From contig CP064990.1 of assembly GCA_016699915.1 (NCBI GenBank), forward strand, positions 744,001 through 808,000: a DNA stretch of 64,000 bases, given 5' to 3'. Below the pieces are notes generated by a model. The model saw nothing but the letters and a program-made list of their open reading frames with translations. It did no database searches and was not told the DNA's origin. A program made the position numbers and the translations under genes. This document shows, piece after piece, positions 1 to 9,316 of this stretch. Positions within the stretch are counted from its first letter, which is position 1. The number at the start of each line of letters is the position of its first letter. The stretch is from Neisseriales bacterium (GTDB taxonomy: Bacteria > Pseudomonadota > Gammaproteobacteria > Burkholderiales > Q3-R57-64).

Positions 1-1143
1 AGCGCTTTAATTGCAATCGAGGCAGGGTTTCAAGTAGCTATGATGGTGCCTACCGAAATTCTTGCCGAGCAACATGCTTTTCAATTTCAAGAATGGCTCC
101 ACCCGTTGGGATTAACCACTGTTTGTTTAACGGGTCGCCTAAAAAAGGCTCAAAAAGTAGCAGTCATAGCTCAAATTGAGACGGGTCAAGCTGATTTTGT
201 GATCGGTACTCATACCCTTTTTCAGGATAAATTGGCCTTTCACCGCTTAGGCTTGATCATCATTGATGAACAGCATCGCTTTGGCGTTATGCAGCGTTTA
301 GCGTTAAAAAATAAAGGCACACATGTACACCAACTCATGATGTCCGCTACTCCGATCCCCCGTACTTTAGCCATGAGTTACTTCACGGACATGGATATTT
401 CATCTATTACAGAATTACCCCCCAATCGCATGCCAATTCGCACACAACTCATTGATACCACACGTCGCCACCAAGTCATTGAATTTATCCGAGGCGCTTG
501 TCAAAAAAACGAACAAATCTACTGGGTATGTCCTTTGATTGAAGAATCCGAAGCTTTGGCTTTAAAAACCGCTGCTGCAATTTACCATGAACTTACTTCA
601 TCGCTTGCGCCTATTCGTGTCGGGCTACTGCATGGCAAAATGCTAGCTACTCAAAAAAAGACGGTCATGGAGGATTTTGTGCAAGGCCACCTTCAAGTAC
701 TCGTCGCCACCACTATCATTGAAGTGGGCATTGATGTTGCCAACGCAAGTTTGATGGTCATTGATCACGCCGAACGTTTGGGGCTAGCACAACTACATCA
801 ACTACGCGGCAGAATTGGGCGTGGAACACGTCCTAGTCGCTGCTTGTTGCTCTTTCAAAAGCCCTTAACCAAAACAGCCAAAGCACGATTAGAAGCAATC
901 TATAAAGAACAAGATGGCTTTAAGATTGCTGAAGAAGACCTTAAAATTCGTGGGCATGGCGAATTATTGGGTGAGCGGCAAAGCGGTCTTCCTTTATTTC
1001 GCTTCGCAAATATTATGAAAGACAAAATTTTACTTGCCGAAGCTCACCGCGAGGCTCAGACTTTGTTATCTAAATGGCCAGTGCTTGCCAAGACCCACCT
1101 AAAAAGATGGATAGAAGGCACCATTGACTTTTTGGAGGTTTAA
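1..1143 (+). CDS. recG: ATP-dependent DNA helicase RecG (3' part)
   Basis: This is the C-terminal half of RecG, the superfamily 2 helicase that remodels stalled replication forks and Holliday junctions. The reading frame is open from base 1, so the N-terminal wedge domain and the Walker A motif lie upstream of the window. Visible motifs are the Walker B variant DEQHRFG (codons from 265), motif III MSATPIPRTLAMS, the TTIIEVGIDV segment and the HQLRGRIGRG motif VI with arginine fingers. The RecG-type C-terminus (GHGELLGERQSGLP) rules out PriA, Mfd and UvrB. It ends at TAA, 11 bp before the convergent ppsR stop codon. Confidence 0.96.
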   Translation, partial: SALIAIEAGFQVAMMVPTEILAEQHAFQFQEWLHPLGLTTVCLTGRLKKAQKVAVIAQIETGQADFVIGTHTLFQDKLAFHRLGLIIIDEQHRFGVMQRLALKNKGTHVHQLMMSATPIPRTLAMSYFTDMDISSITELPPNRMPIRTQLIDTTRRHQVIEFIRGACQKNEQIYWVCPLIEESEALALKTAAAIYHELTSSLAPIRVGLLHGKMLATQKKTVMEDFVQGHLQVLVATTIIEVGIDVANASLMVIDHAERLGLAQLHQLRGRIGRGTRPSRCLLLFQKPLTKTAKARLEAIYKEQDGFKIAEEDLKIRGHGELLGERQSGLPLFRFANIMKDKILLAEAHREAQTLLSKWPVLAKTHLKRWIEGTIDFLEV

Positions 1144-1154
1144 ATCTGGCGGAT

Positions 1155-1976
1155 TTAAAAACGCCGTTGAATACCTGTTTGATGAATAATTTTAGCTGAA
1201 ATTTCCTCAATAGAGCGGTGTGTTGTGCTGATAAAAGGCAGATCATGCTTGCGAAACATACTCTCAGCACGACCCACTTCAAAATGGCAATTATCCAAAC
1301 TGGCGTAGTGCGAATTGGAACGTCGTTCGTTACGAATATGATGAAGTCGGTTCGGATCAATCGTCAAACCAAATAGTTTACGCAAATGAGGCATCAGCGA
1401 ATGAGGAAGCGCTGCGCTTTGTAAATCTTCCGGTGTCAGCGGGTAATTGGCCGCATTAATTCCGTATTGCAAGGCTAAATATAGACAGGTTGGCGTTTTA
1501 CCGGAACGCGAAACGCCAACCAAAATCACATCGGCTTCATCTAAATCTTTTAAGGTAATACCGTCATCATGATTAAGCGAAAAATTAATTGCCTGAATGC
1601 GATGATCATAAACTGATTCATCAGCTACGCTATGCGTAAGACCAACATGAAGCGTTGCGTTCTGCCTTAATTCTTCCTCAATGCGACCAATAAATGATTC
1701 AAAAAAATCAATGCACAGCGCATAATCAACCTTAAATAAGAGCCGCACACTTTTATCGACAATACTAGAAAATACCAATGGGCGAAATTGATCAGCAAGG
1801 CTACATGCATAAATTTTTGCTATCACTTCGGATGCTTTTTCTTTGGAATCAACGAAGGGAATCGTTTCGCGCTGAAACTCAAAGGTATTGAATTGCGTTA
1901 GTAACATATTCCCCAACGATTCGGCAGTAATACATGTTCTATCTGACACAAAAAATACTGAGCGCCGATAAGTCAT
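1155..1976 (-). CDS. ppsR: Phosphoenolpyruvate synthase regulatory protein (DUF299)
   Basis: This 273-aa protein matches the bifunctional kinase/pyrophosphorylase that inactivates and reactivates PEP synthase by ADP-dependent phosphorylation and Pi-dependent dephosphorylation of a threonine near the catalytic histidine. A P-loop-like GVSRSGKT lies at residues 154-161, followed by the TPTCLYLA segment typical of DUF299. The ATG at 1976 is preceded by a strong Shine-Dalgarno (AAGGAGG, 1981-1987 on the opposite strand). The gene is divergent from ppsA, its expected target, which is the usual arrangement in betaproteobacteria and supports the PEP synthase rather than the PPDK version of the family. 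Confidence 0.95.
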   Translation of the reverse strand: MTYRRSVFFVSDRTCITAESLGNMLLTQFNTFEFQRETIPFVDSKEKASEVIAKIYACSLADQFRPLVFSSIVDKSVRLLFKVDYALCIDFFESFIGRIEEELRQNATLHVGLTHSVADESVYDHRIQAINFSLNHDDGITLKDLDEADVILVGVSRSGKTPTCLYLALQYGINAANYPLTPEDLQSAALPHSLMPHLRKLFGLTIDPNRLHHIRNERRSNSHYASLDNCHFEVGRAESMFRKHDLPFISTTHRSIEEISAKIIHQTGIQRRF

Positions 1977-2013
1977 TGATCCTCCTTACCATCCATTGAA
2001 TAATCAAGCACTG

Positions 2014-2019
2014 ATTATA
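2014..2019 (-). promoter_or_regulatory. Possible -10 element of ppsR
   Basis: A perfect TATAAT on the minus strand lies 38 bp upstream of the ppsR start. No good -35 hexamer is found at 16-18 bp, so this rests on the -10 alone. Confidence 0.35.
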
Positions 2020-2036
2020 AAGTGGAATGATATTTG

Positions 2037-2066
2037 TTCGCATAATTTATAGGATTCGTCTAGAAT
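2037..2066 (+). promoter_or_regulatory. Possible ppsA promoter
   Basis: TTCGCA and TAGAAT are separated by 18 bp, 48 bp upstream of the ppsA ATG, in the divergent ppsR/ppsA intergenic region. Hexamer agreement is 4/6 and 5/6, so it is plausible but not distinctive. Confidence 0.3.
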
Positions 2067-2114
2067 AATAGCAATCAACGCCCAATCATTTTAATCGCAT
2101 ATGAAAGTATCATT

Positions 2115-4499
2115 ATGGCAGATTTCATCCTCTGGCTAAGTCAATTACGCGCCACCGATACACAAAAGGTAGGTGGAAAAAATTCTTCGCTGGGTGAAAT
2201 GATTAGCCAGCTTGCTAAGCGTGGTGTAAAGGTACCGGATGGCTTTGCAACAACTGCCCAAGCTTTTGAAGCATTTTTAGCACAAAATCATTTGGATCAA
2301 CGCATCCAAGAAGTCTTATCTAACTTGGATGTTGATGATATTGCAGCACTGAATGCGAAAGGCAAAACTATTAGACAATGGATACTTGACACCCCCTTTC
2401 CTGAAGCATTAGAAAATGCGATTGATCAAGCTTGGCAACGCTTAGTAAATGAAACAGATAACGCAAATATCGCTGTGGCTGTACGCTCTTCGGCAACTGC
2501 AGAAGATTTACCCGATGCTTCTTTTGCTGGTCAACAAGAAACTTTTTTAAATATTCGTGGCTTAATGAATGTTAAAGAAGCCATCAAACATGTCTTCGCA
2601 TCGCTTTACAATGATCGAGCAATCGCCTACCGCATTCACCAAGGATTTGAACATAGTCATGTTGCCATCTCGGCAGGCATACAACGCATGGTACGTTCCG
2701 ATTTAGCAGCATCCGGTGTCATGTTTACGCTAGATACTGAATCCGGGTTTCAGGAAGTGGTCTTTATCACCGCTTCGTATGGATTAGGCGAAACCGTTGT
2801 GCAAGGTTCTGTCAATCCGGATGAATTTTATGTGCATAAGCACACACTAGAAAAAGATTGTCCTGCTATCTTGCGTAAAACAATCGGCACAAAACTCACG
2901 CAAATGATTTTTTCTAAAACCGCCAGGGTTGGTCACTCTGTTGAAGTGGTAGATGTGCCTGTAGCCGATCAACAACGTTTTTGTATTACCGAAAACGAAA
3001 TTGAAACCTTGGCACGCTATGCACTCATCATCGAAAAACATTACGGATGCCCCATGGATATCGAATGGGGCAAAGATGGTGAAGATGGGCAAATTTATAT
3101 TTTGCAAGCACGTCCAGAAACCGTCAAATCACGCCAACAATACACTGATGTCTTACGACGCTATCAACTTAAAAATCACTCACAAGTTCTAGTAGAGGGT
3201 CGAGCCATTGGTCAGAAGATTGGCCAAGGCACGGTTCGCGTGCTACGCGATATTAACCAAATGGCCACTTTAAAATCTGGTGATATTTTAGTGACAGGTA
3301 TGACCGATCCGGATTGGGAACCTATCATGAAGCGTGCTGCAGCAATCATCACAGATCGTGGCGGACGCACTTGTCATGCCGCCATTATTGCGCGCGAATT
3401 AGGTATTCCAGCAGTATTGGGTTGTGGCAACGCCACCCAACGACTCAAAGACGGCGAATCGGTTACGGTAAGCTGTGCCGAGGGAGATGTTGGTAAAGTC
3501 TATCAAGGACTCTTGGATATTGATGTTGTAGAGGTGACACTTAACCAAATGCCCGCTGTACCCGTTAAATTAACGCTGAACATGGCTAACCCCGAGTTAG
3601 CTTTCGAGTTCTGTCAATTGCCTCATGAAGGCGCAGGGCTCGTGCGTATCGAATTTATGATTGCTCGTCAAATCGGTATTCACCCCAATGCTTTACTGGA
3701 TTTTGAGCAATTGCCATCGGATCTTCAAGCAGCAATTAGCGCACGTATTATTGGCTACGAAAACCCCACAGAATTTTATGTGAAAAAATTAACCGAGGGT
3801 ATTGCCACCATTGCTGCGGCAATGTGGCCTAAACCTGTCATTGTCCGCTGCTCAGATTTTAAAACCAATGAGTATGTTAATTTGCTCGCTGGTAATCGTT
3901 ATGAACCCCATGAAGAAAACCCTATGATTGGATTCCGTGGAGCAGCCCGCTATCTGTCACCTGCTTTTCGACCTTGTTTTGAGATGGAATGCCGTGCCTT
4001 AAAATATGTACGCGACACCATGTGCTTGACCAATGTACAAATCATGATTCCTTTTGTGCGTTCGGTTAAAGAAGCCACGCAAGTCATTGAACTACTTGCC
4101 AAGAATGGTCTAGTGCGGGGTGAGAATGATTTAAAACTGATTATGATGTGTGAGATACCAACCAATGCCCTCCTCGCCGAACAATTCTTAGCACACTTTG
4201 ATGGCTTTTCAATTGGCTCAAATGATATGACACAGCTTGCGCTCGGTATTGATAGGGATAGCGGCAGCGCCATCGCAGCGAGTTTTGATGAGCGCGATGA
4301 TGGGGTTAAAGCCTTGTTACATATGGCCATCCAAGCATGTAAACAGCATCAAAAATATGTGGGTATTTGTGGTCAAGGTCCTTCTGATCATCCTGATATG
4401 GCCAAATGGCTTGTCGAAGAAGGTATTGATACGATCTCACTGAACCCTGATACTGTTATCAAGACTTGGTTGTATCTGGCTGATACGTTTAAAAAATAG
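2115..4499 (+). CDS. ppsA: Phosphoenolpyruvate synthase
   Basis: This 794-aa protein is pyruvate, water dikinase, which converts pyruvate and ATP to PEP, AMP and phosphate for gluconeogenesis. The three-domain layout is complete. The N-terminal ATP-grasp region contains AVRSSATAEDLPDASFAGQQ. The swivelling phosphohistidine domain has GGRTCHAAI, with the histidine at residue 421, as in Escherichia coli PpsA. The C-terminal PEP/pyruvate TIM barrel has the catalytic cysteine in GICGQGPSDHPD (about residue 752). Length equals the family norm. The divergent ppsR encodes its modifying enzyme. Its presence suggests the cell can run carbon from C3 acids upward to sugars. Confidence 0.97.
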   Translation: MADFILWLSQLRATDTQKVGGKNSSLGEMISQLAKRGVKVPDGFATTAQAFEAFLAQNHLDQRIQEVLSNLDVDDIAALNAKGKTIRQWILDTPFPEALENAIDQAWQRLVNETDNANIAVAVRSSATAEDLPDASFAGQQETFLNIRGLMNVKEAIKHVFASLYNDRAIAYRIHQGFEHSHVAISAGIQRMVRSDLAASGVMFTLDTESGFQEVVFITASYGLGETVVQGSVNPDEFYVHKHTLEKDCPAILRKTIGTKLTQMIFSKTARVGHSVEVVDVPVADQQRFCITENEIETLARYALIIEKHYGCPMDIEWGKDGEDGQIYILQARPETVKSRQQYTDVLRRYQLKNHSQVLVEGRAIGQKIGQGTVRVLRDINQMATLKSGDILVTGMTDPDWEPIMKRAAAIITDRGGRTCHAAIIARELGIPAVLGCGNATQRLKDGESVTVSCAEGDVGKVYQGLLDIDVVEVTLNQMPAVPVKLTLNMANPELAFEFCQLPHEGAGLVRIEFMIARQIGIHPNALLDFEQLPSDLQAAISARIIGYENPTEFYVKKLTEGIATIAAAMWPKPVIVRCSDFKTNEYVNLLAGNRYEPHEENPMIGFRGAARYLSPAFRPCFEMECRALKYVRDTMCLTNVQIMIPFVRSVKEATQVIELLAKNGLVRGENDLKLIMMCEIPTNALLAEQFLAHFDGFSIGSNDMTQLALGIDRDSGSAIAASFDERDDGVKALLHMAIQACKQHQKYVGICGQGPSDHPDMAKWLVEEGIDTISLNPDTVIKTWLYLADTFKK

Positions 4500-4573
4500 T
4501 CTCGTTCACCCTTCTCAGGGCTTAGGAAAATAGGAAGTAGTCTTTGTGACGTGATGGGTAGCTGGTATATAGC

Positions 4574-5752
4574 ATGCTTAACGATGCTGCATCAACAAAA
4601 AAAATAACCAAATCCGTCACGCTTTTAAGTGCTGGCACCAATACACTACTAAGTATTGCGCAGGTAGTTACGGGTTACTTTGCACACTCAAGCGCTTTGG
4701 TCGCAGATGGTATACACACGCTGTCAGATTTAGCAGCTGATCTAGCTATCCTCTTTGTCAACCGTAAAAGCCATGAAGCCGCTGATGCAGAGCATCCTTA
4801 CGGCCATGCGCGTTTTGAAAATGCCGCTTCCTTAATTTTTGGTTTGTTGTTAAGTGTGGTAGGGTTAGGCATCCTTGTCTCAGCCATCACCAAATTAACC
4901 GTACTCACTACGATTCCTGTAGTGCACCAATTTGCTTTAGTTGTAACACTCCTCTCTCTTGTTACCAAAGAAGCCCTGTTTCGATACATTCGTGCCATAG
5001 CCAAACGAACCCATTCGGCTTTATTGGAAATTAATGCTTGGCATGCTAGATCCGATGCTGCTGCTTCATTAGTCGTGATATGTGGTATTGTGGGTAATTT
5101 GGCCGGGTATCCTTTTTTGGATCCCATTGCGGCCTTATTAGTCAGTGCCATGATTTTTAAAGCAGGTTTTCAGATGGCTAAAAGTGGATTTGCAGATTTA
5201 ACGGATCACGCTCTACCACCAAAAGAAATGGACGCTATTAAAGCTATCTTGGCAGCGGTACCAGGCATTAGATCTATCCACAATTTACGTTCGCGTCGCA
5301 CCGGAAGTTATGCAGTGATTGATGCGCACATTGAAGTCGATCCGCGTATTAGTGTCACGGAAGGCCATTACATTGCGTTAACTGCAGAGCGACATATTCA
5401 AGCAGCTTTTGCTGCCCATGATATTTTAATTCATGTTGATCCTTACGATGAAGAACGTAGCATGGGTTCTAACTTGCCCCAGAGACCAGAGATCGACGCT
5501 CTGCTTACACCAATCTTACAACGTTACCAGCAACAACATTACTCCTATGTTCTGCACTATGTTGACCATATAGTTGAAATTATGGTTATTCTTGCCCAAC
5601 CTCTTACAGCATCCCAACAAGTAGCCTTAGAACATAATTTATTAGAGGCTCTACCGCCATCTACTCGTTTACAATTGTTGTGGCATAAACCTTTCAAGAC
5701 AAGGCTAAAATCCCCTAAAACCAATTTTGCTAAAGACAAGAAAGTGTCTTGA
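4574..5752 (+). CDS. Cation diffusion facilitator family transporter
   Basis: This inner-membrane divalent cation/proton antiporter of the CDF family has 392 aa. Hydrophobic segments fill roughly residues 15-210. Intramembrane metal-site motifs are HTLSD (H48, D52) and HARSD (H157, D161), and HPYGHARFEN is the conserved loop after the second helix. The cytoplasmic domain follows with HNLRSRRTGSYAVIDAHIEV. About 100 further residues after the usual end make it longer than FieF-type proteins (about 300 aa). The substrate (Zn, Fe, Mn, Cd or Co) cannot be read from the sequence. Its TGA overlaps the next gene's first possible ATG, so it is probably cotranscribed with xthA. Confidence 0.92.
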   Translation: MLNDAASTKKITKSVTLLSAGTNTLLSIAQVVTGYFAHSSALVADGIHTLSDLAADLAILFVNRKSHEAADAEHPYGHARFENAASLIFGLLLSVVGLGILVSAITKLTVLTTIPVVHQFALVVTLLSLVTKEALFRYIRAIAKRTHSALLEINAWHARSDAAASLVVICGIVGNLAGYPFLDPIAALLVSAMIFKAGFQMAKSGFADLTDHALPPKEMDAIKAILAAVPGIRSIHNLRSRRTGSYAVIDAHIEVDPRISVTEGHYIALTAERHIQAAFAAHDILIHVDPYDEERSMGSNLPQRPEIDALLTPILQRYQQQHYSYVLHYVDHIVEIMVILAQPLTASQQVALEHNLLEALPPSTRLQLLWHKPFKTRLKSPKTNFAKDKKVS

Positions 5753-5754
5753 TG

Positions 5755-6525
5755 ATGAATATCGCAACGTGGAATGTGAATTCGCTCAATGTTCGACTTA
5801 CGCATCTTATCAAATGGTTGCAAGAAACACCCGTTGATGTTTTAGCATTGCAAGAGCTTAAGTTAAACCAAGATCAGTTTCCTAGAGAAACACTTTTAGC
5901 ATCGGGTTATCAGGCTGTTTGGTTCGGCCAGAAAACCTATAACGGCGTTGCTTTATTGGCTAAGTCACCGATTGTGCCCACAGATGTCACATTCGGTATA
6001 CCGGGTTATGAGGATCCACAACGTCGCGTGATTGCAGCAACCATTGAAGGCATTCGCTTTATCAGCGTCTACTGCGTGAATGGTGAGTCGCTTATGTCGG
6101 AAAAATTCCGCTATAAACTCACCTGGTTTGAAGCGTTACTTGGTTATATCCAAACCGCTTTAGCGCAATACCCGCTTCTTGTAGTAATGGGAGATTTTAA
6201 TATTGCGCCTCAAGCGATTGATACCTATGACCCGCTGTTATGGCAAAACCGCGTTATCTGCTCAAAAGAAGAGCGCGAGTTGTTCCAACGCTTATTAAGC
6301 TATGGACTCTATGATAGTTTACGTACTTTGTATCCTGATCAAGCACTTTATAGTTGGTGGGATTATCGTGCTGGCATGTTTAGGCACAATTACGGTTTAC
6401 GCATTGACCATATTTTGGTTTCTCATGCCTTATGGCCACGGGTAACAAAAGGGGCGGTTGATGCTGTGCCACGTGGGTGGGAACGCCCGTCAGACCATAC
6501 CCCCGTTATGCTCGCACTTAAATAA
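5755..6525 (+). CDS. xthA: Exodeoxyribonuclease III
   Basis: This is an EEP-fold AP endonuclease and 3'-5' exonuclease that cuts at abasic sites in base excision repair. Motifs seen in order are ATWNVNSLNVR at the N-terminus, LQELKL with the metal-binding glutamate, YNGVALL, GDFNIAP, the RIDHIL segment and the C-terminal SDHTPV. Total length is 256 aa, normal for the family. ATG codons occur at 5752 and 5755 (TGATGATG over the upstream stop). The second gives MNIATWNVNS, which matches the family N-terminus best. Translation is probably coupled to the upstream transporter gene. Confidence 0.95.
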   Translation: MNIATWNVNSLNVRLTHLIKWLQETPVDVLALQELKLNQDQFPRETLLASGYQAVWFGQKTYNGVALLAKSPIVPTDVTFGIPGYEDPQRRVIAATIEGIRFISVYCVNGESLMSEKFRYKLTWFEALLGYIQTALAQYPLLVVMGDFNIAPQAIDTYDPLLWQNRVICSKEERELFQRLLSYGLYDSLRTLYPDQALYSWWDYRAGMFRHNYGLRIDHILVSHALWPRVTKGAVDAVPRGWERPSDHTPVMLALK

Positions 6526-6816
6526 CAAAACACAACGTACTCAATAATTGAATTAGAATCAACGGAGTATAGAACAGAGTGTAGACTTAGTTGACACATG
6601 AAATTGTGAAAATTTAATAACTCTCTAGTCAATAATCCTTGTGGTATTTTTCAATTCTAGACCTCAATCTATTGCCGTTTCTTAAGTCGTTGACTTTCGG
6701 CTAAAAAACGATAGGGGATCCGAAATAAGTGCCTCATTTTGTGAGTTACTAAATCGTACTTTTATCTTTAATACAAATAAGAGGTGTGTAAACTTATTTA
6801 CTGATTAGCCCTTTCG
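6526..6816. other. Gene-poor AT-rich spacer
   Basis: The 291 bp between convergent xthA and the dehydrogenase gene hold no ORF with homology I recognise, no tRNA-like fold and no clear terminator. By contrast, other convergent pairs here are separated by only 9-22 bp, so this may be decayed gene sequence. Confidence 0.4.
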
Positions 6817-8136
6817 TTAAGCTTGCGTCACCTTGGTTACGGGCAACAAGTAGCGTCCTCTAGTATCCACAATATGTGTGGCGTGCTGCAAAATTAACTC
6901 ATAATCAAATGCATCATGATCCGTCAATAACAAGACACAATCATAAGTAGCAATCACTTGCGGTGTCAGGGCAATACTCGCCAAATCCAAGTGGTGACTT
7001 CGCATTTTAGGAAAAGCAGGAATAAAGGGATCACTATAGTCAACTCGAGCCCCTAAAGTCTGTAGTTTTTCAATAATCACAACTGATGGGCTCTCGCGCA
7101 TATCATCCACATTCTTCTTATAAGCAATCCCCAATACGAGTAATCGACTACCCTTCAAAGCCTTACCTTGCCCATTTAACGCCAACCAAGTTTTTTGTAC
7201 AACAAAATCAGGCATGCTCGCATTGACTTCCCCAGCTAGTTCAATAAAACGCGTATTTAACCCATACTCCCTTGCCTTCCATGTCAAATAAAAAGGATCA
7301 ATAGGAATACAATGCCCACCTAAACCTGGTCCAGGATAATAGGGCACAAAACCAAATGGTTTGGTTGCTGCTGCACGAATCACTTCATAAATATCAATAC
7401 CCATCCTATCGGCTACAACCTTCATTTCGTTGACTAAGCCAATATTCACTGCGCGATGAATATTTTCCAAAAGTTTAGTCATTTCAGCTGCACGGGTAGA
7501 GGACATAGATACCACTTCATCAATAATACTGCTGTATAACGCTACACCGACTTCTAAACAATCGGAGGTATAGCCACCACAAATTTTAGGAATCGTGCGG
7601 GTTGTAAAATGGGGGTTACAAGGATCTTCACGCTCAGGCGAAAACACTAAATATATTTCCCTACCTACCCCTAACCCTGTTGAAGCAATACGCGGCAAAA
7701 GGATTTCCTCTGTAGTGCCCGGATAGGTCGTTGATTCTAACGAGACAATTTGACTGGATCTTAAAAAGGGAACCAGCGCATCCACCGTATTGATCACATA
7801 GGATAAATCAGGTTCACGTTGTTGATTTAAAGGGGTTGGAACACAAATAATTAAAGCATCAGCTTGCGCTGCTTGGGCAAAATCAAAAGTAGCACGAAAG
7901 CCATTTTGGTAGGCCTCTTGGATCACTTCCGGTGCAATATGCCGTATGTAAGAGCGTCCAGCATTTAAAGTAGCAACCTTATGCTGATCAATATCAAAAC
8001 CGAGTACTAAAAACCCTTCTTCCGTAAAGCGCTGCACCAAAGGCAAACCCACATAGCCTAATCCCACAATTCCGATACAAGCTTGGCGTGTCTGAATTTT
8101 AGATAACAATACTTCTTTTTCTTGGGTCTGCATCAT
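6817..8136 (-). CDS. UDP-glucose/UDP-N-acetylglucosamine 6-dehydrogenase family (WbpA-like)
   Basis: This 439-aa nucleotide-sugar dehydrogenase oxidises C6 of a UDP-sugar to the uronate with two NAD+. The Rossmann motif GLGYVG lies at residues 25-30, EMTKLLEN carries the catalytic lysine region (K221), and the nucleophilic cysteine is in GLGGHCIPID (C276). A C-terminal UDP-binding domain follows. The EMTKLLEN and KNVDDMRESP segments resemble the UDP-GlcNAc/ManNAc branch (WbpA, TviB, WecC) more than Ugd, so UDP-GlcNAc is the likelier substrate, but this is inference. No glycosyltransferase, epimerase or polymerase gene is adjacent, so its polysaccharide pathway is not visible here. Confidence 0.88.
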   Translation of the reverse strand: MMQTQEKEVLLSKIQTRQACIGIVGLGYVGLPLVQRFTEEGFLVLGFDIDQHKVATLNAGRSYIRHIAPEVIQEAYQNGFRATFDFAQAAQADALIICVPTPLNQQREPDLSYVINTVDALVPFLRSSQIVSLESTTYPGTTEEILLPRIASTGLGVGREIYLVFSPEREDPCNPHFTTRTIPKICGGYTSDCLEVGVALYSSIIDEVVSMSSTRAAEMTKLLENIHRAVNIGLVNEMKVVADRMGIDIYEVIRAAATKPFGFVPYYPGPGLGGHCIPIDPFYLTWKAREYGLNTRFIELAGEVNASMPDFVVQKTWLALNGQGKALKGSRLLVLGIAYKKNVDDMRESPSVVIIEKLQTLGARVDYSDPFIPAFPKMRSHHLDLASIALTPQVIATYDCVLLLTDHDAFDYELILQHATHIVDTRGRYLLPVTKVTQA

Positions 8137-8290
8137 CCATTCGCTTTATGGTAGTTAAGAATTTTATGGATCCGAGCTACATTTTTTTACGCACGCTTGC
8201 AACAAGAACTTTGGTAAAATAAACGCTTGAGTTTATTCACCAACTGGGCGCTTCAAAAAAGCTCTAAAGCGGGTAAGTATATAACAAACC

Positions 8291-9313
8291 ATGCCAATAA
8301 ATCGTGCTTTTGCTCACCTGTACCGCAAATGGGTCGGTGGGATAGTAGTTTTATTATTGGTATATGGTTTGTGGTTAGTCGCAGTACCCGTACACTGGTC
8401 TCAAAAACCTTATTGCATCGTCATTCCACCAAATCAGAGCCTGCAAGCTCTAGCTAAGCAATTAGATCAAGACCAAGCTATTCGTAGCCGCACTTTGATG
8501 GTGATATTGGCTAGACTGTTGCAATGGGATACTAAAATCCAAGCTGGGCGTTATGTCTTTAAAAGCCCTACCAATCTCATTGGCATGCTCAACGCTTTTG
8601 CAGCTGGAAAGGCTGAGCAACTTAGTATTACTTTTGTAGAAGGCATCACCTTTGACCAAATGCGTCAAACGTTAAATCAGGCGCCTTACCTACAGCACGA
8701 CAGCCAGCACCTGAGCCATGCACAACTCCTAATTAAAATTGGTGCTAAAAATAGTGGTTATGCCCATCCCGAAGGGTTGTTTTTCCCAAGTACCTATTTT
8801 TACGAACCGCAAGTAAGTGATTTAACGATTTTGCGCCAAGCCTACCAGAACATGCAAAAAATACTAGCCACTACTTGGCAACATCGTGCTCCAAATTTGC
8901 CTTACCGTACGCCTTACGAACTCCTGATTATGGCAAGCTTGATTGAAAAAGAAACTGGATATGCGGCTGATCGGGCTAAAATTGCGGCGGTATTTATCAA
9001 CCGCCTAAGAATCAACATGCGTTTACAAACTGATCCAGCAGTCATGTATGGCATTAGCACGACTTTTTCTGGCTCTCTAACACATCGCCAGCTTAGAAGA
9101 AATACCCGCTATAATACCTATATCCACGCTGGATTAACACCAACACCTATTGCCTTGCCTGGTCTGGCCGCGTTAGAAGCTGCCGCCCACCCAGATCCAC
9201 GTACCAAGGCATTTTATTTTGTGGCACGCCAAGATGGCTTATCAGTATTTTCACATAATTTAAAAGAACATAACGCTGCAGTTCGTAAATATATCCTTCA
9301 TAAAGGAAAGTAA
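8291..9313 (+). CDS. mltG: Endolytic murein transglycosylase MltG
   Basis: This inner-membrane YceG-family lytic transglycosylase cleaves nascent peptidoglycan and is thought to terminate glycan strand growth. One N-terminal membrane helix (about residues 15-33) is followed by a periplasmic domain. The catalytic glutamate is E219 in MASLIEKETG, and downstream conserved stretches include RLQTDPAVMYG and YNTYIHAGLTPTPI. Its 340 aa are normal for the family. It begins the run mltG-tmk-holB-tatD typical of proteobacteria. The pabC or ygfZ gene often found just upstream is absent. Confidence 0.95.
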   Translation: MPINRAFAHLYRKWVGGIVVLLLVYGLWLVAVPVHWSQKPYCIVIPPNQSLQALAKQLDQDQAIRSRTLMVILARLLQWDTKIQAGRYVFKSPTNLIGMLNAFAAGKAEQLSITFVEGITFDQMRQTLNQAPYLQHDSQHLSHAQLLIKIGAKNSGYAHPEGLFFPSTYFYEPQVSDLTILRQAYQNMQKILATTWQHRAPNLPYRTPYELLIMASLIEKETGYAADRAKIAAVFINRLRINMRLQTDPAVMYGISTTFSGSLTHRQLRRNTRYNTYIHAGLTPTPIALPGLAALEAAAHPDPRTKAFYFVARQDGLSVFSHNLKEHNAAVRKYILHKGK

Positions 9314-9316
9314 TTG

